A program made the translations under genes and the position numbers. Of a DNA stretch of 64,000 nt, positions 20,870-36,786 are shown one piece after another (the first letter of the stretch is position 1; each line of letters starts with the position of its first letter). Source of the DNA: Flectonema sp. DT1601 (lineage: Eukaryota; Euglenozoa; Diplonemea; Diplonemida; Diplonemidae); NCBI GenBank assembly GCA_964019425.1, contig OZ025798.1:558001-622000 (forward strand), in the 5' to 3' direction. The notes below the pieces were generated by a model, which was not told the DNA's origin, searched no databases, and saw only the letters and a program-made list of their open reading frames with translations.

Positions 20870-21629
20870 TTTTATAAACTCACTGAAGTTATAAAATAAT
20901 GTCTACACACAGGAATGGTTTTTTTTTTTTTTTATATATATTTCATCACGCCGGTTTCACATTTCTACCTGTTAATATAATTTAAAAAATTTAAAAAAAA
21001 AAAAAAAAAAACATAAATCTGAAAACGACGAGCTTCAAGTCAAAATGAACGACGCCATGCAAAAAACAACTAATTCTGCTACGTTGTACTTCTAAAAGAC
21101 GTACTGGGTGCTTATGATAACTAAGGCAAAGCTTTATTCGGTTGGCGGTAAAACAAAAACCTGGCTGAAGTGGAGAGGGGCGAACACCAAGACGCCGATA
21201 CAGATAAAGAAACAAAACTGACCGTAATATAACTACTAATCAATTAGAAAAACACGTTTTTCTTTTTTTTTTTTTTAGATTAAAAAAAAAAAAAAAAAAG
21301 AAAAGAGACAACTTACTACATCACATCACCTGATAACTAATATCTGCATTTCAGGTGGCAGGAATGGTCACGAACATATATCAATCCCGAGTTAACAGAA
21401 CGAAAGAAGGGGGGGAAAAAAACCCCCCTCTCGTCCCTATTTTTTTTTTCCATTTTCGGGAGGCTCAATTCTGATTCTGTAGACAATTGCAATGGAAAAA
21501 GAGAAGACATAAATCGCCTGCTAAAAATTCTGTCAATAAAAAACATCAAACACCCTATTTATTTATTGGAGTCTTAAAATTGAAACGCAAGTTGCTCAAC
21601 AAAAACGTTTAAGAACAGGGTGCGTGTGA

Positions 21630-21747
21630 AACTTTGACAAATGTGAAAAAAAAAAAAAAAAAAAACCAATATCAATATCAATATCAATATCAATACAAAA
21701 ATTAGTATCAAGCACTTGACTTGAAGAAGAAATATTTGTAGTTGTCA
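21630..21747. repeat. dispersed intergenic repeat, copy 2
   Basis: Matches 6104-6200 at both ends (ACTTTGACAAATGT... and ...AATATTTGTAGTTGT) with an internal expansion of ATCAAT units and a longer A run. The microsatellite growth explains the length difference. Confidence 0.5.
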
Positions 21748-22058
21748 AAGAAAAGTTTTACAAAAAAAAAAAAAAAACATAAAAAAGGGAAATATGTTCT
21801 GTCTTATTGACCAGAAGACGTTGTTGACGTAGTCTAGTTTTATATTGAAGTGACTTTGCTAAAAACACTCACACATGTCGTAAGAACCGGTGAAAAAAAA
21901 AAAAAAAAAAAAGAGAAGAAAAATGTTGTTATTTAAAACATAAAAGACGCTACTACTACTAACGGATTATATTATTATTATTTTTTTTTTTTTTTGTTCT
22001 GTGTTCTGCTATGGTTTTTTAACACAATAAGAGGGGGAAAAAAACCTAACATGGTGAG

Positions 22059-22125
22059 GGTTAACTGTTCAATTTTGTACGTAAAATACAAAATGTATTG
22101 TATCATAAACAATATAATGATAATT
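22059..22125. repeat. dispersed intergenic repeat, second family
   Basis: About 65 bases starting GGTTAACTGTT, through TTTGTACGTAAAATACAAA and a TATCATAAACAA stretch, closely match 4024-4095. Both copies lie in spacers of minus-strand genes. Confidence 0.55.
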
Positions 22126-22571
22126 TAACATTAGTTTGTAGACACAAGTGACTGAAGGTAACCGTGGAGGGGGAAATTTGTATAATTTTGTAGAAGAATG
22201 AATAAACAAAAAGAAAGAAAGAAAAAAAAAAAAAGGGCACAGCATAAGTTAATAACAATCCTCAAGATCACATCAGACATTCCTCTTGATAGTTTTCACC
22301 ATCGCAGCTTTTCAGAAATTAATGAACGATTACAATATTTTTAAAAAAAAGCGCGCACAAAGACAAATAGAGAGAAAAATCATGTACCGAGAAAAAAAAA
22401 TAAGTCTGCCAAGCGTTCAACGAAAATATAAGGCTCAACCTGAATATTGGCTTATATTCCCTTTTTTTTTTTTTTTTGTAATATAACTGCTGAGAGATTT
22501 TGACAAACAAAAAAAAAAAAAAAAAGAAAAAAGAAAAAAAATTATGAAACAACACAACACATTTTATAATT

Positions 22572-24227
22572 TTATTCCTCAGGTAGCGCAGCACCATCAG
22601 CCGACAATGGATTGCTTTCTGAGATACCTTCAGATTCAATACTTACGTTTTGAAGTGAATTTGATACTAATCTTGTTATGCTACCAGGTGATTGATCTGT
22701 ACTATTGGTTGAGTCATTTTCTTGCGGTGTTGAAGGAGAAGCATTTTCCTCTCTTTCTGATTCTAATATAAGAGGCCAACTATGAACTGGAGAGCAATCA
22801 TCAGGATCGTCCTCTCTGGTTTCTCTAACCGGTGGTAGTGGTATTCCTGTTACTACTCCTCTCGCAGCTCTTAACAAGTTTGTCTGATAGGTCGCAGTGT
22901 GTCGTCTCCATATGGTAATGCCTAAGACAATTCCACACAGAGGACATACCACAAAAGCAACACCAATTATAATAACAAGAAATAATGGATTCTCACGAAA
23001 ACCACTCTTATGATCCGACTGAATTAAACATGACCACTGAGAGTATGTTTCTGCCGATGGAGCAGGTCCTCTGCAGTCATTCACAACAGCATAGCATGCG
23101 CCTGGTTCGTAGTCAAATAAACCAGTCCAAGCTACCCCGCACCATGAACCGAAACCAGGGTAGGTTCTAGCGTGGTCCATGCATTCACCTCGAGTTAAAT
23201 TACTTGCTAACAGTGAATGTGCTCCACGGATGTAACCTGTCCTCCAAGTACAAATTGATTGCGTGTACTGCAATTCAGAAAACCTAGTACAGGAGTTTTT
23301 GGAATTCGCTTTGTAGAATCTGTTGTTCATGGGAACGCATGTTCCGTTATTTGGAAGCATAAAAATGGTTCCAACCTTACCTGCGGCAACAATCGATGTT
23401 GCCGTGTTGAAAGGAATACGAGAACACTTGTCGTATAAAGAAGACAAGTAAAGTGCTTCATCAGTACACACTCCACTTGCGTACATTGACCGATGCTCAT
23501 ATGAGTTGATGGCTCTGATGAAGACTCCGGTGCATTCGGAATCGACTTGTCCAACGAAAAATGATTTTACGATGTTTGTGCAATTCGAATCAGAGTATTC
23601 TCCGAATACTGAAACGATATTACTGTCGGATAGACTCGAAGAACAGACCGATGATAAAGGAACTTCATTGATAAGCATTCCGTTAGTATTCGTGTAAAGC
23701 TTTGATCCCGAACGTGTTTCTATCCGAGACCAGAAATCAATACTTCGATTAATTCCAGATCCTGATGAACCGTCACGTAATATAACTCTAATAGTGGTTG
23801 GTGTTGGTGATGAAGTAGTTGTGATGCCCGACATGGACCGAACCAGCTCAGACACATTTACAATTTTATGATCTTCACCTCCAGAAATGTCATACGATTC
23901 ACTGATAGTTTGATTACCAACTGGTTCTGGTAGAAATATTGTCGTCTTCGATGATATTTTAACGACGTTTCTGCATCTTTCAGTAAAGTCGTACGTTTCT
24001 TCTATTGTTTGGTTTCCCAATTCAGAATGCTTCAAAGTACAAATATTAGTAAATACCAAACAGTCTTCTTCAGAAGTCGTCGTCACGTTAAAATCAGGTA
24101 AGATGTATCCTTGACTTGATTCATTCAACGCCTTTGCAAGATCATAACACTTTCCGATAGTCGCGTACCTGATATCTATTGAACATGTCGACAGCGTCAA
24201 CACAACTATCGATAATAGCGGAATCAT
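22572..24227 (-). CDS. type I membrane glycoprotein, unrecognised
   Basis: Single-exon gene, 551 residues. It has an N-terminal signal peptide (about 1-17), a Cys-rich extracellular part of about 390 residues with many Asn-x-Ser/Thr sites, one membrane segment (about 409-432) ending in a basic stop-transfer IWRRH, and an acidic Ser/Thr-rich cytoplasmic tail of about 110 residues. A GNQTI-x-E/S-x-YD motif occurs twice (about 71 and 105). A surface receptor or adhesion protein is likely; no known ligand-binding domain is visible. The leader carries an acceptor (CAACTAAAACAG) followed by an A tract before the ATG. Confidence 0.75.
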   Translation of the reverse strand: MIPLLSIVVLTLSTCSIDIRYATIGKCYDLAKALNESSQGYILPDFNVTTTSEEDCLVFTNICTLKHSELGNQTIEETYDFTERCRNVVKISSKTTIFLPEPVGNQTISESYDISGGEDHKIVNVSELVRSMSGITTTSSPTPTTIRVILRDGSSGSGINRSIDFWSRIETRSGSKLYTNTNGMLINEVPLSSVCSSSLSDSNIVSVFGEYSDSNCTNIVKSFFVGQVDSECTGVFIRAINSYEHRSMYASGVCTDEALYLSSLYDKCSRIPFNTATSIVAAGKVGTIFMLPNNGTCVPMNNRFYKANSKNSCTRFSELQYTQSICTWRTGYIRGAHSLLASNLTRGECMDHARTYPGFGSWCGVAWTGLFDYEPGACYAVVNDCRGPAPSAETYSQWSCLIQSDHKSGFRENPLFLVIIIGVAFVVCPLCGIVLGITIWRRHTATYQTNLLRAARGVVTGIPLPPVRETREDDPDDCSPVHSWPLILESEREENASPSTPQENDSTNSTDQSPGSITRLVSNSLQNVSIESEGISESNPLSADGAALPEE

Positions 24228-24623
24228 TTTCTTTTTTTAATATTTTTTTTTTTTTTTTGTAATTCCTGTTTTAGTTGAAGAAATAAAATAACAAGCTTTT
24301 CCATAATGTTAATAACAAAATTCCCGAAATAAAAAGAAGGGGAAAAAAAAAAAAACAATACAGAGATAACTATCGCCGAAGGCTAGAGGAACACGCAGAA
24401 AAATAATCGTGAAGATGACTTTTAACTAGCATTTAGCTTAATAAAAAAGAGAATTCGCAATAAAAAGAGGGAGTAAAAAAAAGTAAGTTAAAAGTCACTC
24501 AATCAAAAAAAGAAGTTAGGAGGGGTTTTTTTTTGATGTTGTTTAACGTAATATGCATTTTTTTTTTTTTTTTTTTTTTTTTTTCCATCAACCAAAAATC
24601 ATTAAAAGCAGTTTTTTTTAAAA
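24228..24623. other. spacer
   Basis: No gene is visible; A/T runs, plus the outron of the upstream-lying type I membrane protein gene near 24228-24285. Confidence 0.5.
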
Positions 24624-28053
<3,430 letters not shown>

Positions 28054-29326
28054 TATTGGTATCTGTGAGGAGGAATGATGGTCATCAAATTACACATAGC
28101 AAATAATCTTTTTATTCCACTTGTCGTAATGTGTAAAACCTGTTTAATAAAAGCATCAGTAGACATTTCCAGGTACGTAAACTGACCCGATTGCACTCAT
28201 GCAAAACGGCTCTCATTTGGATTTGTTCTTGGGGAAGGAAATTCAGGTGGGGAACATTGTTGTGTTGGGTTTTTTTTCTTTTTTTTTTTTAAATTATCGC
28301 ATGTGTTTAGGATAAGGGGATGTTTTGGGAAGTACAACTTGTTGCTCGGCAATTCTTTTTTCTTTTTTTCTTTTTTTTTTTTTTTTTTTTTTTTCTTTTT
28401 TTCTTTTCCCGTCCCCCTCTTTCTCCTGTTGCCTCTCTTGTATTCCCACAGCTCGGAGTTTTCTGTACTGAAATTTCATTTCTGTCTTCTGTTTTTTTTT
28501 TTTTTTTTATAACTTAACAACTCCTTATGAAGAGGAAGAGTTGTCACACGTAACCTTTTCTCAACTTCCCCGTTGCACTTGAATAGTGTGGTTTTTCGTG
28601 TGCACAACAAAACAACAACAAAAAAAAGAGAGAGATATCTTGTTTCGGATGACTGTCTACACAGAGGAAACGACGCATGGGGATGAAAAGAATGAAAAAT
28701 AAAAAAGAATTCGCTTATGCGAAACGACGCTAATAGTAGTGGTGTGGAAGCTCGCACAACTTAAGAAGAATAAAAATCAAGTTCAAAATCTCATCTGTTT
28801 TTTTTTTTTTTTTTTGTTTTTTTCGTTTTTTTTTTTTTTCAATCACGAAGTTCTCAAGACAACAAAGACCAACACGCAATCAGAATTGCGTGTGCAAAAA
28901 AAAAGAAAATTACTTTTTCCTCCTATTTTTTCAGCAAACACGGGGAAGTGATTGGACAGAATCGGATGATTTTTTCAGCAGGGGAACTGGGAAAAAGAAA
29001 AAAAAAAAAAAAAATTACGGGGAAAAGAAAAAGATTTAGAGCATTAATGGTGTTCTTGTGCACCAACAGCAACGTTTGCTGGAACATAACAAGTCACGTG
29101 AAATCATTTAAATAGAAAAGTACTTTCCGACTACTACCTGGATACCAATAGGGAGGTACAACCACATCAACCCTTCAATTCAACTATGCAGGCAAACTAC
29201 GGAACAAACGTCACATAGTTTCCAGGCGCTTTTCATGCTGGTGCTGCGTATAAGACACGTGAGTGTCAGTATCAGCAGCTTCGGAGGGAAGCAGTCTTGT
29301 AAGTGATTTTGGAATAGAAAGCTATT
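28054..29326. other. spacer
   Basis: No gene is supported. Near 28054-28080 is the outron acceptor of the 410-residue gene. The remainder has long T runs (28370-28395, 28491-28508, 28799-28815) and low-complexity open frames only. Confidence 0.5.
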
Positions 29327-30736
29327 TTACTTCTTCTTCTTAGAGGAAGCAGTACCACGCATGTAGCTCGGAGTCGAACGCGACGACGTTGAAGTTCTTG
29401 GTCTTGGAATAGGAGAAGTAGAATTGCGAGCGCCAATTGATCCAGTCGACAGAGGACTTCCATAACCTCCTCTTGGTGAGATTCCACCAGGAGATCCCAT
29501 GCCAGGTGATCCTAAAGTAGGGGATGACATTGCAGGTGGAGAGGCATTGTGGAAGTTCAGACCGACACTACCTCCTCCTGCTGCTCCTCCATTAACATTT
29601 CCTCCAACACTGACACCATTTCCGGGGCCAGCACTAGGAAAACCTCCAGCAGCAGCACTTGGAGTAGTTTCTGGTGATGCTGAAGCTGGTGATCCCGAGT
29701 CGTTAAACTTTGCGTGATCCTTCTTCAAATTCATCAACTCCTCCATATCCTTCTCACGCTCAGCCTTATCAGCTGCAGACTGTGGTACTGTAGGCGCAGA
29801 CACTGAGATACTTGGGGCTGGTGCTTGAGCAGCTTGCTTCAGTAAGGCCTGTTTGAATGATTTTATAACAAAAGCCAACACTCTTCCTCTACTACAGCCA
29901 TTTAAGAAACACATACAGAGTACTCCTCAGAAGATAATTGTTTTGGTGACGACGCGTTGGCGCGGGGTGAGCGAGGTCTGGCCGGTGGCATGGAACGACC
30001 TCCTCCGTTAGACTGTTTGTTTATTATTGTTTGAGTATTTAAAATGTTATTCCAAAAACAAAAACAAAACCACAACCACATACGAATATATTCATGTTCT
30101 TAATAATTCCCTCTCGCGACGATGCCGACATAGCGGACGCCTCCTGCTGCTGACGGGCAGCGTTCATGATTTCGAGGAATTCAGACTGTTTGTTTATTTA
30201 TGATTAGAAGACCAGGCACATAGTTATACTTTAATAGAACTACAGTAATCACATACCACATCAATCTCTCCAGAGCCGTCAGTGTCGACAGATTTCATGA
30301 GGTCCTTAACTTCATGATCGCTGCAGGTCATTCCCATGGCGACCTTTAGAAGTTGTTTTAGTTCTTCGATATCGATAGTACCAGAACCGTCAGCATCAAA
30401 TTCTTTAAACATTTCTCTGAACTGTTCCTCACCCATTACTGAAGGTACCGCTTGAAGTTCCGTACGAGCCATCACTTTAACTTCTTCCCAAAAGTCTCGT
30501 TGCGAAATGATATCTTTTAGAACTAGTCGTTCATCCTCTTCTTTTGAGGCGAACCATTCATTTCTTAAACACTCTTCCTTTAAATGACATTCACTGCTTC
30601 TTCTTACTATTTGAAGGGCGTTGCGAAACTTTATATCTTGAATGCGTGACAATCTTCTATCTCCAATTGACATTTCATCACTGTCGTAATCTTCATCGTG
30701 GGCAGGGGCTACTGACTTGGCCTCGTACAGTGCCAT
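29327..30736 (-). CDS. EF-hand calcium-binding protein with Gly/Ser-rich tail
   Basis: Exons 30257-30736, 30084-30185, 29917-30012 and 29327-29848, all phase 0, total 399 residues. Two canonical EF-hand loops lie at residues 114-125 (DADGSGTIDIEE) and 151-162 (DTDGSGEIDVSE), the second spanning the exon 1/2 junction, in a calmodulin-lobe arrangement. The preceding 100 residues are helical and charged; the last 230 are Gly/Ser/Pro-rich with Ser-Pro sites and end SSKKKK, compatible with a phosphorylated, cytoskeleton-linked tail. It is probably a calcium sensor; the partner is unknown. It lies next to an EF-hand channel gene. Three of its four splice acceptors or donors show the local AAACAAACAG type. 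The ATG follows an acceptor (AATATCATCAG) by 13 bases. Confidence 0.85.
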
Positions 30737-31941
30737 ATTATCGAGTGGGCTGATGATATTAAAAAATCAAATTATTGTTCAGTTAACATGAAGATAAAAT
30801 TAATAAAAGGACAACAGTTGGATAACAAAACATTTTGTTTGAGTGTTTTTTTTTTTTTTTTTTATTGTTTTTTTTTTTTTTCCCCATTAAAAAAAAATAA
30901 TTTTCAAAAAAAAAAAAAAAAATATCCCCCTATCAATCAACATCACATAGTTCCAGATACAGATATTCCGAAGGAGGGATGCTATCAACTAATCAGAGGG
31001 ACAGCAGGCAGGCTTAAGTCAGACTGAAGGCAGACAGGTACCGAAACTCGTGGGGAAGAATGGAAAAGAGAGAAAAAAAAAGAGTATGTGCCAGCGGAGT
31101 CAAACTAACCCCACATCATGTATCAAGTCTAAGTTTCCTCGCTAAACGACAACTCAGATCAGGTAGGCTGTCTCTTTTTAATAGTCTGGGAGAACTTTTC
31201 TTCATAAATTGCTGTCAACAAGGAAAGGGGTGAGAGGGCGTGAGGAAACCTTCGATAGCTGCACCTAAATATCTACCTAACGCAAAAAGAAAACCGATGC
31301 TAATAACAATAGAGGTAAGTTGATCGGAATAAGTTATCAAAAAAAAAGAAAAAAAATAATAAGGTGATGCTACATAGCTCTGCGTTGAAAGAATAGTATT
31401 ATTTCATATTTTTTTTTTATAAATATATTTCTACAACAGGAAAGTACTCCTGTAAAACGGAAACAGCGCTCGCAGTCTGAAAGAATAAATATCTTATGAC
31501 TAGGTGATCCTTCCAAATGTAGGATCCTCTACGTATAACCGATAACAGCATGCCTTTTGGTGAAAGCCGTTTTTCAGGGAAAAAAAAAAAAAAAAAAAAA
31601 AACTACAAACAAAAAGAAAAAAAAGAAAAAAATATAAATAAATAAAAGTGTGATGCATATCACTGGTATGGGGGATAAAGGAGGAATGGGAAATGCAATA
31701 TACCAAACCGAAACTGATAAGAATTTTTTTTTTTTTTTTTTTTTTCGAATATCCTCATTCTACGGAAAACCCCTGTTGGTCAAAAGTTGGGTTCAAAGCT
31801 CCCTGAACCCAACTTAACCTCGATTGCGAAGATAGCTCAATAACTGAACATGTGTTCCATTTTTTTATAAAAGTTGAGAATAAGAACATCCAAATATGAG
31901 ATTCAAAGGCACCGACACAGAAGTGCAGACGGTATTCCCAA
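30737..31941. other. spacer with 3' hairpin
   Basis: No gene is supported. It has long T and A runs and, near its right end, a perfect hairpin downstream of the channel gene (31784-31815). Confidence 0.5.
31784..31815 (-). other. perfect 12-bp hairpin downstream of the EF-hand channel
   Basis: AAGTTGGGTTCA, an 8-base loop, then TGAACCCAACTT. It lies about 125 bases past the channel's stop codon, so probably in its 3' UTR or just beyond; a role in 3'-end formation or mRNA stability is possible. Confidence 0.55.
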
Positions 31942-34900
31942 TTAGAGTTCAACCGGCTCATTACTCTTTTTATTTCCCTTTTTAACTTTAACACGAAGCA
32001 GCGTCATCAACTCTTGTGTTGTAAGAGTGTTGAGCATCAGGTTTGGCAATCTCTTTCTAATTACGTAGATCAAAACGTTTTCAAGATGCTCTCTGAAGAT
32101 TGTTGTTGGTTGGTATATGAGCTCTAATTGACTAAAGCAGTTGACCTCTTCAACGTGGTCATCAGCATACTCATGAACTGTTGGATGAGATTCTAAGTCG
32201 TCGTCCATTACTTCTGTGTCTTCTTCACATCCGAAATATTTATCTTCGACAATAAACTTCAACATTCCAGACTTTGTAGCCATTTCTCTCTTTACCTTTT
32301 CAAATACGAGATGCTCTGGTACAGTTGATCTCCATTCACCTGCTTTTGGTCCTTGTCCGATATCAGGTCGACCATCATCACCCTTTATCCAGTCAATGGT
32401 ACCCCAGTCAGGAACTACGTCACTTCCCTCAATTAATGTGTATTCTTCATTCTCTGATAGTAAGCGATAGACGACGTTCCTATCAATTAGTGTACATTGA
32501 ACGCCAGGTTCAATTCCAAAGTTTGGACGGATTTGTTCTTTATAAATTGCTGATTCAGATGCACCTTTGTAGACTTTAACGACTTCCCTGTGGAAAGAGT
32601 TCTTTACAATAATTCTGATCGGGGACTCGTAGTCACGATCTTCAAAGATATAACGTCCATAGCGAGCTGAGACGAGTTCGTGCATTCGAATTTTGCAGAG
32701 TTCGCCTTCTTCAAATCTTTGACAGACTGTCGTTCTGACCATTCTGCTCGCAAGAGCAGCAGAAGCAGCACTGTTAATGACGTCTTCGATGTTCTTTTTA
32801 TTGGAAGTAACGCTTGCTACTCTTCTGATTACGTCATCCATCTGTCCAACCTGAACTGATAATCTATCTCTGGCTAATTTCTTTTGAGCTTCTTCTTCTT
32901 CCAACTCATCTTGAGAGTCGACTTCTGCCATTTCAACTTCATCATCATCATCGTCGTATAAATCGTCATCAGCTCTCGCTAAGTCTTTTAGTTGTTGGAC
33001 TCGATCGTCGTCTTCGAGGTCGATGTTTCCTGTGATTGCGATAAGTAAGATTGTGTAGTTAGTAACAAATGAAAAAAAGAAAATTAACAATAAATACGCA
33101 CCTGCCCAACCGAATTCTGCAACGTCACAAATGTCACGGTACCAATAGTGGTGAGTTTCCATCATTTCCATTAGGAGATCTTGTGGATCTCTTTCCATCT
33201 TTTCAGCTGGTCGCATGACAAGTTCTGCCATGCAGGTGTCGAAATCTCTACCAACACCTTGGAATGCACTTTCTTCTTCTTCTTGTTCTGGTTCATCACC
33301 TCCATGGCGGAGATAGTCGTCCAACTTTATCGGAAATATATTTAATTTGTCAGTAAACTCAACACATGATTTTCTCTGAACCATTTTACGTTCTTGATGA
33401 GCCCAGTACAGTCTCGGGTTCTCATCACGATTCTTGGCACTTAATCTTTCAAACTCTGACCTCCATTCTGGTCCTCGTTTTAATAAATTCTTACAGTTCA
33501 GTATAAGCGTCTTAAACCAGTAAATAACCTCTCTAAAGAGAGCAGATCCGGTAATGAAATTTCCGGTTTGACTTTCGATTGGGTGGTAGGCATCGTCATC
33601 GGTGTTGCGCATCAGTTCTGTTAGCAGAGCAGGTTTCCACTTCGAATTTTGAATCGCTTCAAAGGAGTCAGACAACACAGCGATAACCATATTAAGCAAT
33701 AAGAAGAAACACAATACTTGAAAGAGAGTAAAGAATGCCGGTGCAAAAATTCTTCTTTCTCTTCTCAATGTCACGAAGTCGAAATCACCAACTAAATAGC
33801 GAAGTAAAGTCCCGATTGTGTTTGCTAAATCACGATAGTCTTCAACAACGTGACCGAAGACTACGTATCCCATGAGACAGAATCCCATGAACAGAATGAA
33901 AAATATAAACAGCAATCCAACCAACTCAGTTGCTGCTCTACTTACTGTTTTAGTCAATACGTTGAATCGCGTGTTAAGTCTTAAGAAGTAGAAAATTCTT
34001 CCAACACATAGCAACCCGTTGATGGAGTCTAAGTAGGCAATAATTTGAGTACTTCTAGCGACTGTTTCGTACTCATCAGGGAACCAGTCATTTTGTACAA
34101 TCGGCGTGCCAGTCTTTCCGTAACCAATTCTAATAAATCGAAGACCCCACACCACAAAGAAGATAACGTAATTTATAAAATCGAAAACGGTCCAGAATGA
34201 ACTCGTAAACGCTGCAATCATAGAACCAATTCTCGCAAAGAAACCCTTACGACGTCTGTCAACCATAATGTCAGTTGCTCTTTTCCAAAGCTGTTTTTTT
34301 TTTTTTTAAATTAAATATTTGAACTTGTAATTTCTTCAAAGGAAATGAAACAAATTAACAAATTAACAAATTAATAAAACAAACATACCTCATTACACCA
34401 CGATGCAAAATAGAAGCATAAAAATGAAAAGAAGAAGAACGTGAACCAATGGTATGAAAAATCAACGTTACTCCATTGAAATAGTGCGAAACTGTGTTTT
34501 TTTAGTATCAGTTGTTGAGTTTAGATTAATAAATTCATGTGAAAATTACCAACCAATACATACTTTATATTTGAATACACCGGAATCCAAGATCCTCCAG
34601 CAGTGACTTCTACCAAGTATTGTAGTCGACTGAATAAGTTTAAGTTTTGGTTGTAGGTGAACATCTCAACAGCTGTGTTTGTTATGTTTTTTATAGTGAT
34701 GTTTTATATAAAAGTAACAGTCGTGTGTTGATATAAAATAACATACAGAGTGCTCTTGTTCGTTGATCGATCCATTTGGAGACTCCGTTTTCACCAGTTG
34801 CAGGATTAACAACAGGGACACCAGTCTTTAACAGTTGAATTATCTCTAAAACACGAGATTGGTCCCAACTGAATGGAAGAATCACTGCGTAACCTTTACA

Positions 34901-35830
34901 ATCGTAAGTACCAGCCTTACCTTCCAAAAGCATCGCAGCTGAAGCGTTCAATCCAGAGCTGTCGCATCCACGATGGGTGAAGGCATCTCCGATAATGTCC
35001 CAAGAAGTTCCGTTAATAGTCGCATTGGTGACTTTAACATCAGTGCCTCCAATGTTTACGAAGTAGCCAGAGGTATCACGAGTACCGTCACTCCATTCTG
35101 GAAAACAGCGAGCAGGGAACTCATTTAAACGATCGCCTGCAGTAATCCCATACCCAACACTTGATGTTAGTGGTGGAGCTCTAGAAACAACTTCTTCTCG
35201 ATCAAGACACTTTGTATCAGAGATTCGGAGTTGTCGTAACTTGAGTGCGCCAAGAGGCATGTTGGCTCCTCCGCCGTCTGCGCCTCCAACAAAATTGTTT
35301 GCCGCACCGTCCCACCAAGCTCCCATTAAGGGACCCTCAAACCACTCCCAGTACTCTTTTTCTTCGTTGATACTTCTATAAAATTTTTCAAACCGAAGAG
35401 CATCAGTTTGCTCAAATTCTTCACCCATAACCAGATCATTAAGTGCATGAGTTTGCCAGAATCCACTACCTAGTCCCTTTTCAGTTATTAAAAAGAAAAT
35501 AAAAAGAATAAGGAACGGGATATAAATTTGAAGACCCAAATGATCTTCCCATTTCTGTCTCATGTGTCGAATAAACCGAACATCAAGTCTTAAGGTTGTG
35601 TCGGTGGTTAGATAGTTTACGAATTCTTCAAAAACAATCGAATCGTCCTCTCCATCAAGAACTGGCATCTGAGCTAGTACGTCTGCTTCTTCTGCGTGTT
35701 CTCCAAAATGCTGTTTTAAAAGCATTTGTAATTCTGCACCATCGATAAGTCCATTTTTATCTTTATCGATCTCCTCAAATCCTTCTCTGAGTCTTCTGAT
35801 GTCGGACGATTTCCAAGTCTTAGCCGTCAT
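31942..35830 (-). CDS. EF-hand polycystin-type cation channel
   Basis: Five exons (34747-35830, 34564-34672, 34389-34491, 33102-34290, 31942-33029) code for 1,190 residues. Two EF-hand motifs lie at the N-terminus (first loop DKDKNGLIDGAE at 22-33). S1 is at about 102-117, followed by a long extracellular loop with the polycystin signature across exons 1/2 (RTRALSVEMFTYNQNLNLFS), then S2 in exon 3, S3-S6 with pore in exon 4, and a long acidic cytoplasmic C-terminus. Polycystins (TRPP) are calcium-permeable channels, often ciliary. Intron 4 (33030-33101) is 72 bases, keeps frame without a stop and codes for a hydrophobic stretch that mimics an extra membrane helix; it has GT...AG ends and a TACTAAC branch-like word, so I treat it as an intron. 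The start follows an acceptor (CTTACAACAG) by about 43 bases. Confidence 0.88.
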
Positions 35831-36754
35831 CTTAAAAGAGAATCCAGAGGATTCCTCAGAGTGTTGACTGTTGTAAGAGAATAGGATTTGAGACTGTATC
35901 CAAAAATTCATTCAAGAAAAAATAAAAATATGAGTGTGTGTGTTGCGCAAAGTTCTTGTTGTTCTTTTTTGTTTGTTATGGTTTTGGTTTGTTTTTTTTT
36001 TTTTTTTTTTTTTTTTCCCTTCTTTTTTTCAAAAAGATTTTGCTTTTCAAAGGACCCTTTGGTACGAAAAAAAGAATGAAAAACAAGTGAACCAAGTTAA
36101 CGTTGCACCTACACAACAAGCAGCGAAAGATATTTCTATCGGAAAGTGACTATTGAACCGATCAAGTAGCTACTTATAACCCACCATTGATACTGTGTCG
36201 AGGATCAGGGGTATCAACATGAATAAGGACCAATATTTATTAATTTTTTTTTTTTTTTGCATTTGAAAATTGGCAGTAGTGAGAAAGGGACGGGGAGGGG
36301 AATAAAAAGAAAGGATAAGCATGTAGAAAACTAGGCACGCTTTTAAAAAAATAAAAGTACTTACAGAATTCATACCTATTAATTTAAATTAAAGGTTTCT
36401 TTTTTTCTTTTTTTTTAGTTCAAAAGGTTTTTTTTTTTTCGGTTCGTGGTTTCAGTTTGTGTTAGGTAGTTTTTTTTTGTATTTGTCAAGAGCTTGTAGG
36501 CAGAGCACCAGATATTTTCTTGAAATCTTGCCCTTTTTCTTTTTTTTTTTTTTTTTCTCTTTTCACTAACACACACGAGGTAGAACAGGAGAGCGAGGGG
36601 GTTGGCAGGCGACCGACTTCCTGGAAAAAAAACTAGCCAAACTGCGGATTGCCCACCAGCTAAAATGAAGGCGAACCTTATTCATTTCGGGGAGGATTTT
36701 TATATTTTTTTTTTTTTTTTTTTCTTCTTCTTTTTTGTTCCTCCTCCTTTGGAA

Positions 36755-36786
<32 letters not shown>

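Larger units (their letters stand above)
20870..22571. other. spacer with dispersed repeats and microsatellite
   Basis: No gene supported. It contains dispersed repeat copies at 21630-21747 (with an ATCAAT microsatellite at about 21667-21696 inside it) and 22059-22125, and many A/T runs. The short open frames here are low-complexity. Confidence 0.5.

Noticed and set aside
28303-28517. Poly-Phe plus-strand frames
   Set aside because: Translations of T-rich tracts only.
33030-33101. An additional membrane helix in the EF-hand channel tail
   Set aside because: The segment has intron ends and a branch-like word, and the acidic tail reads smoothly without it.
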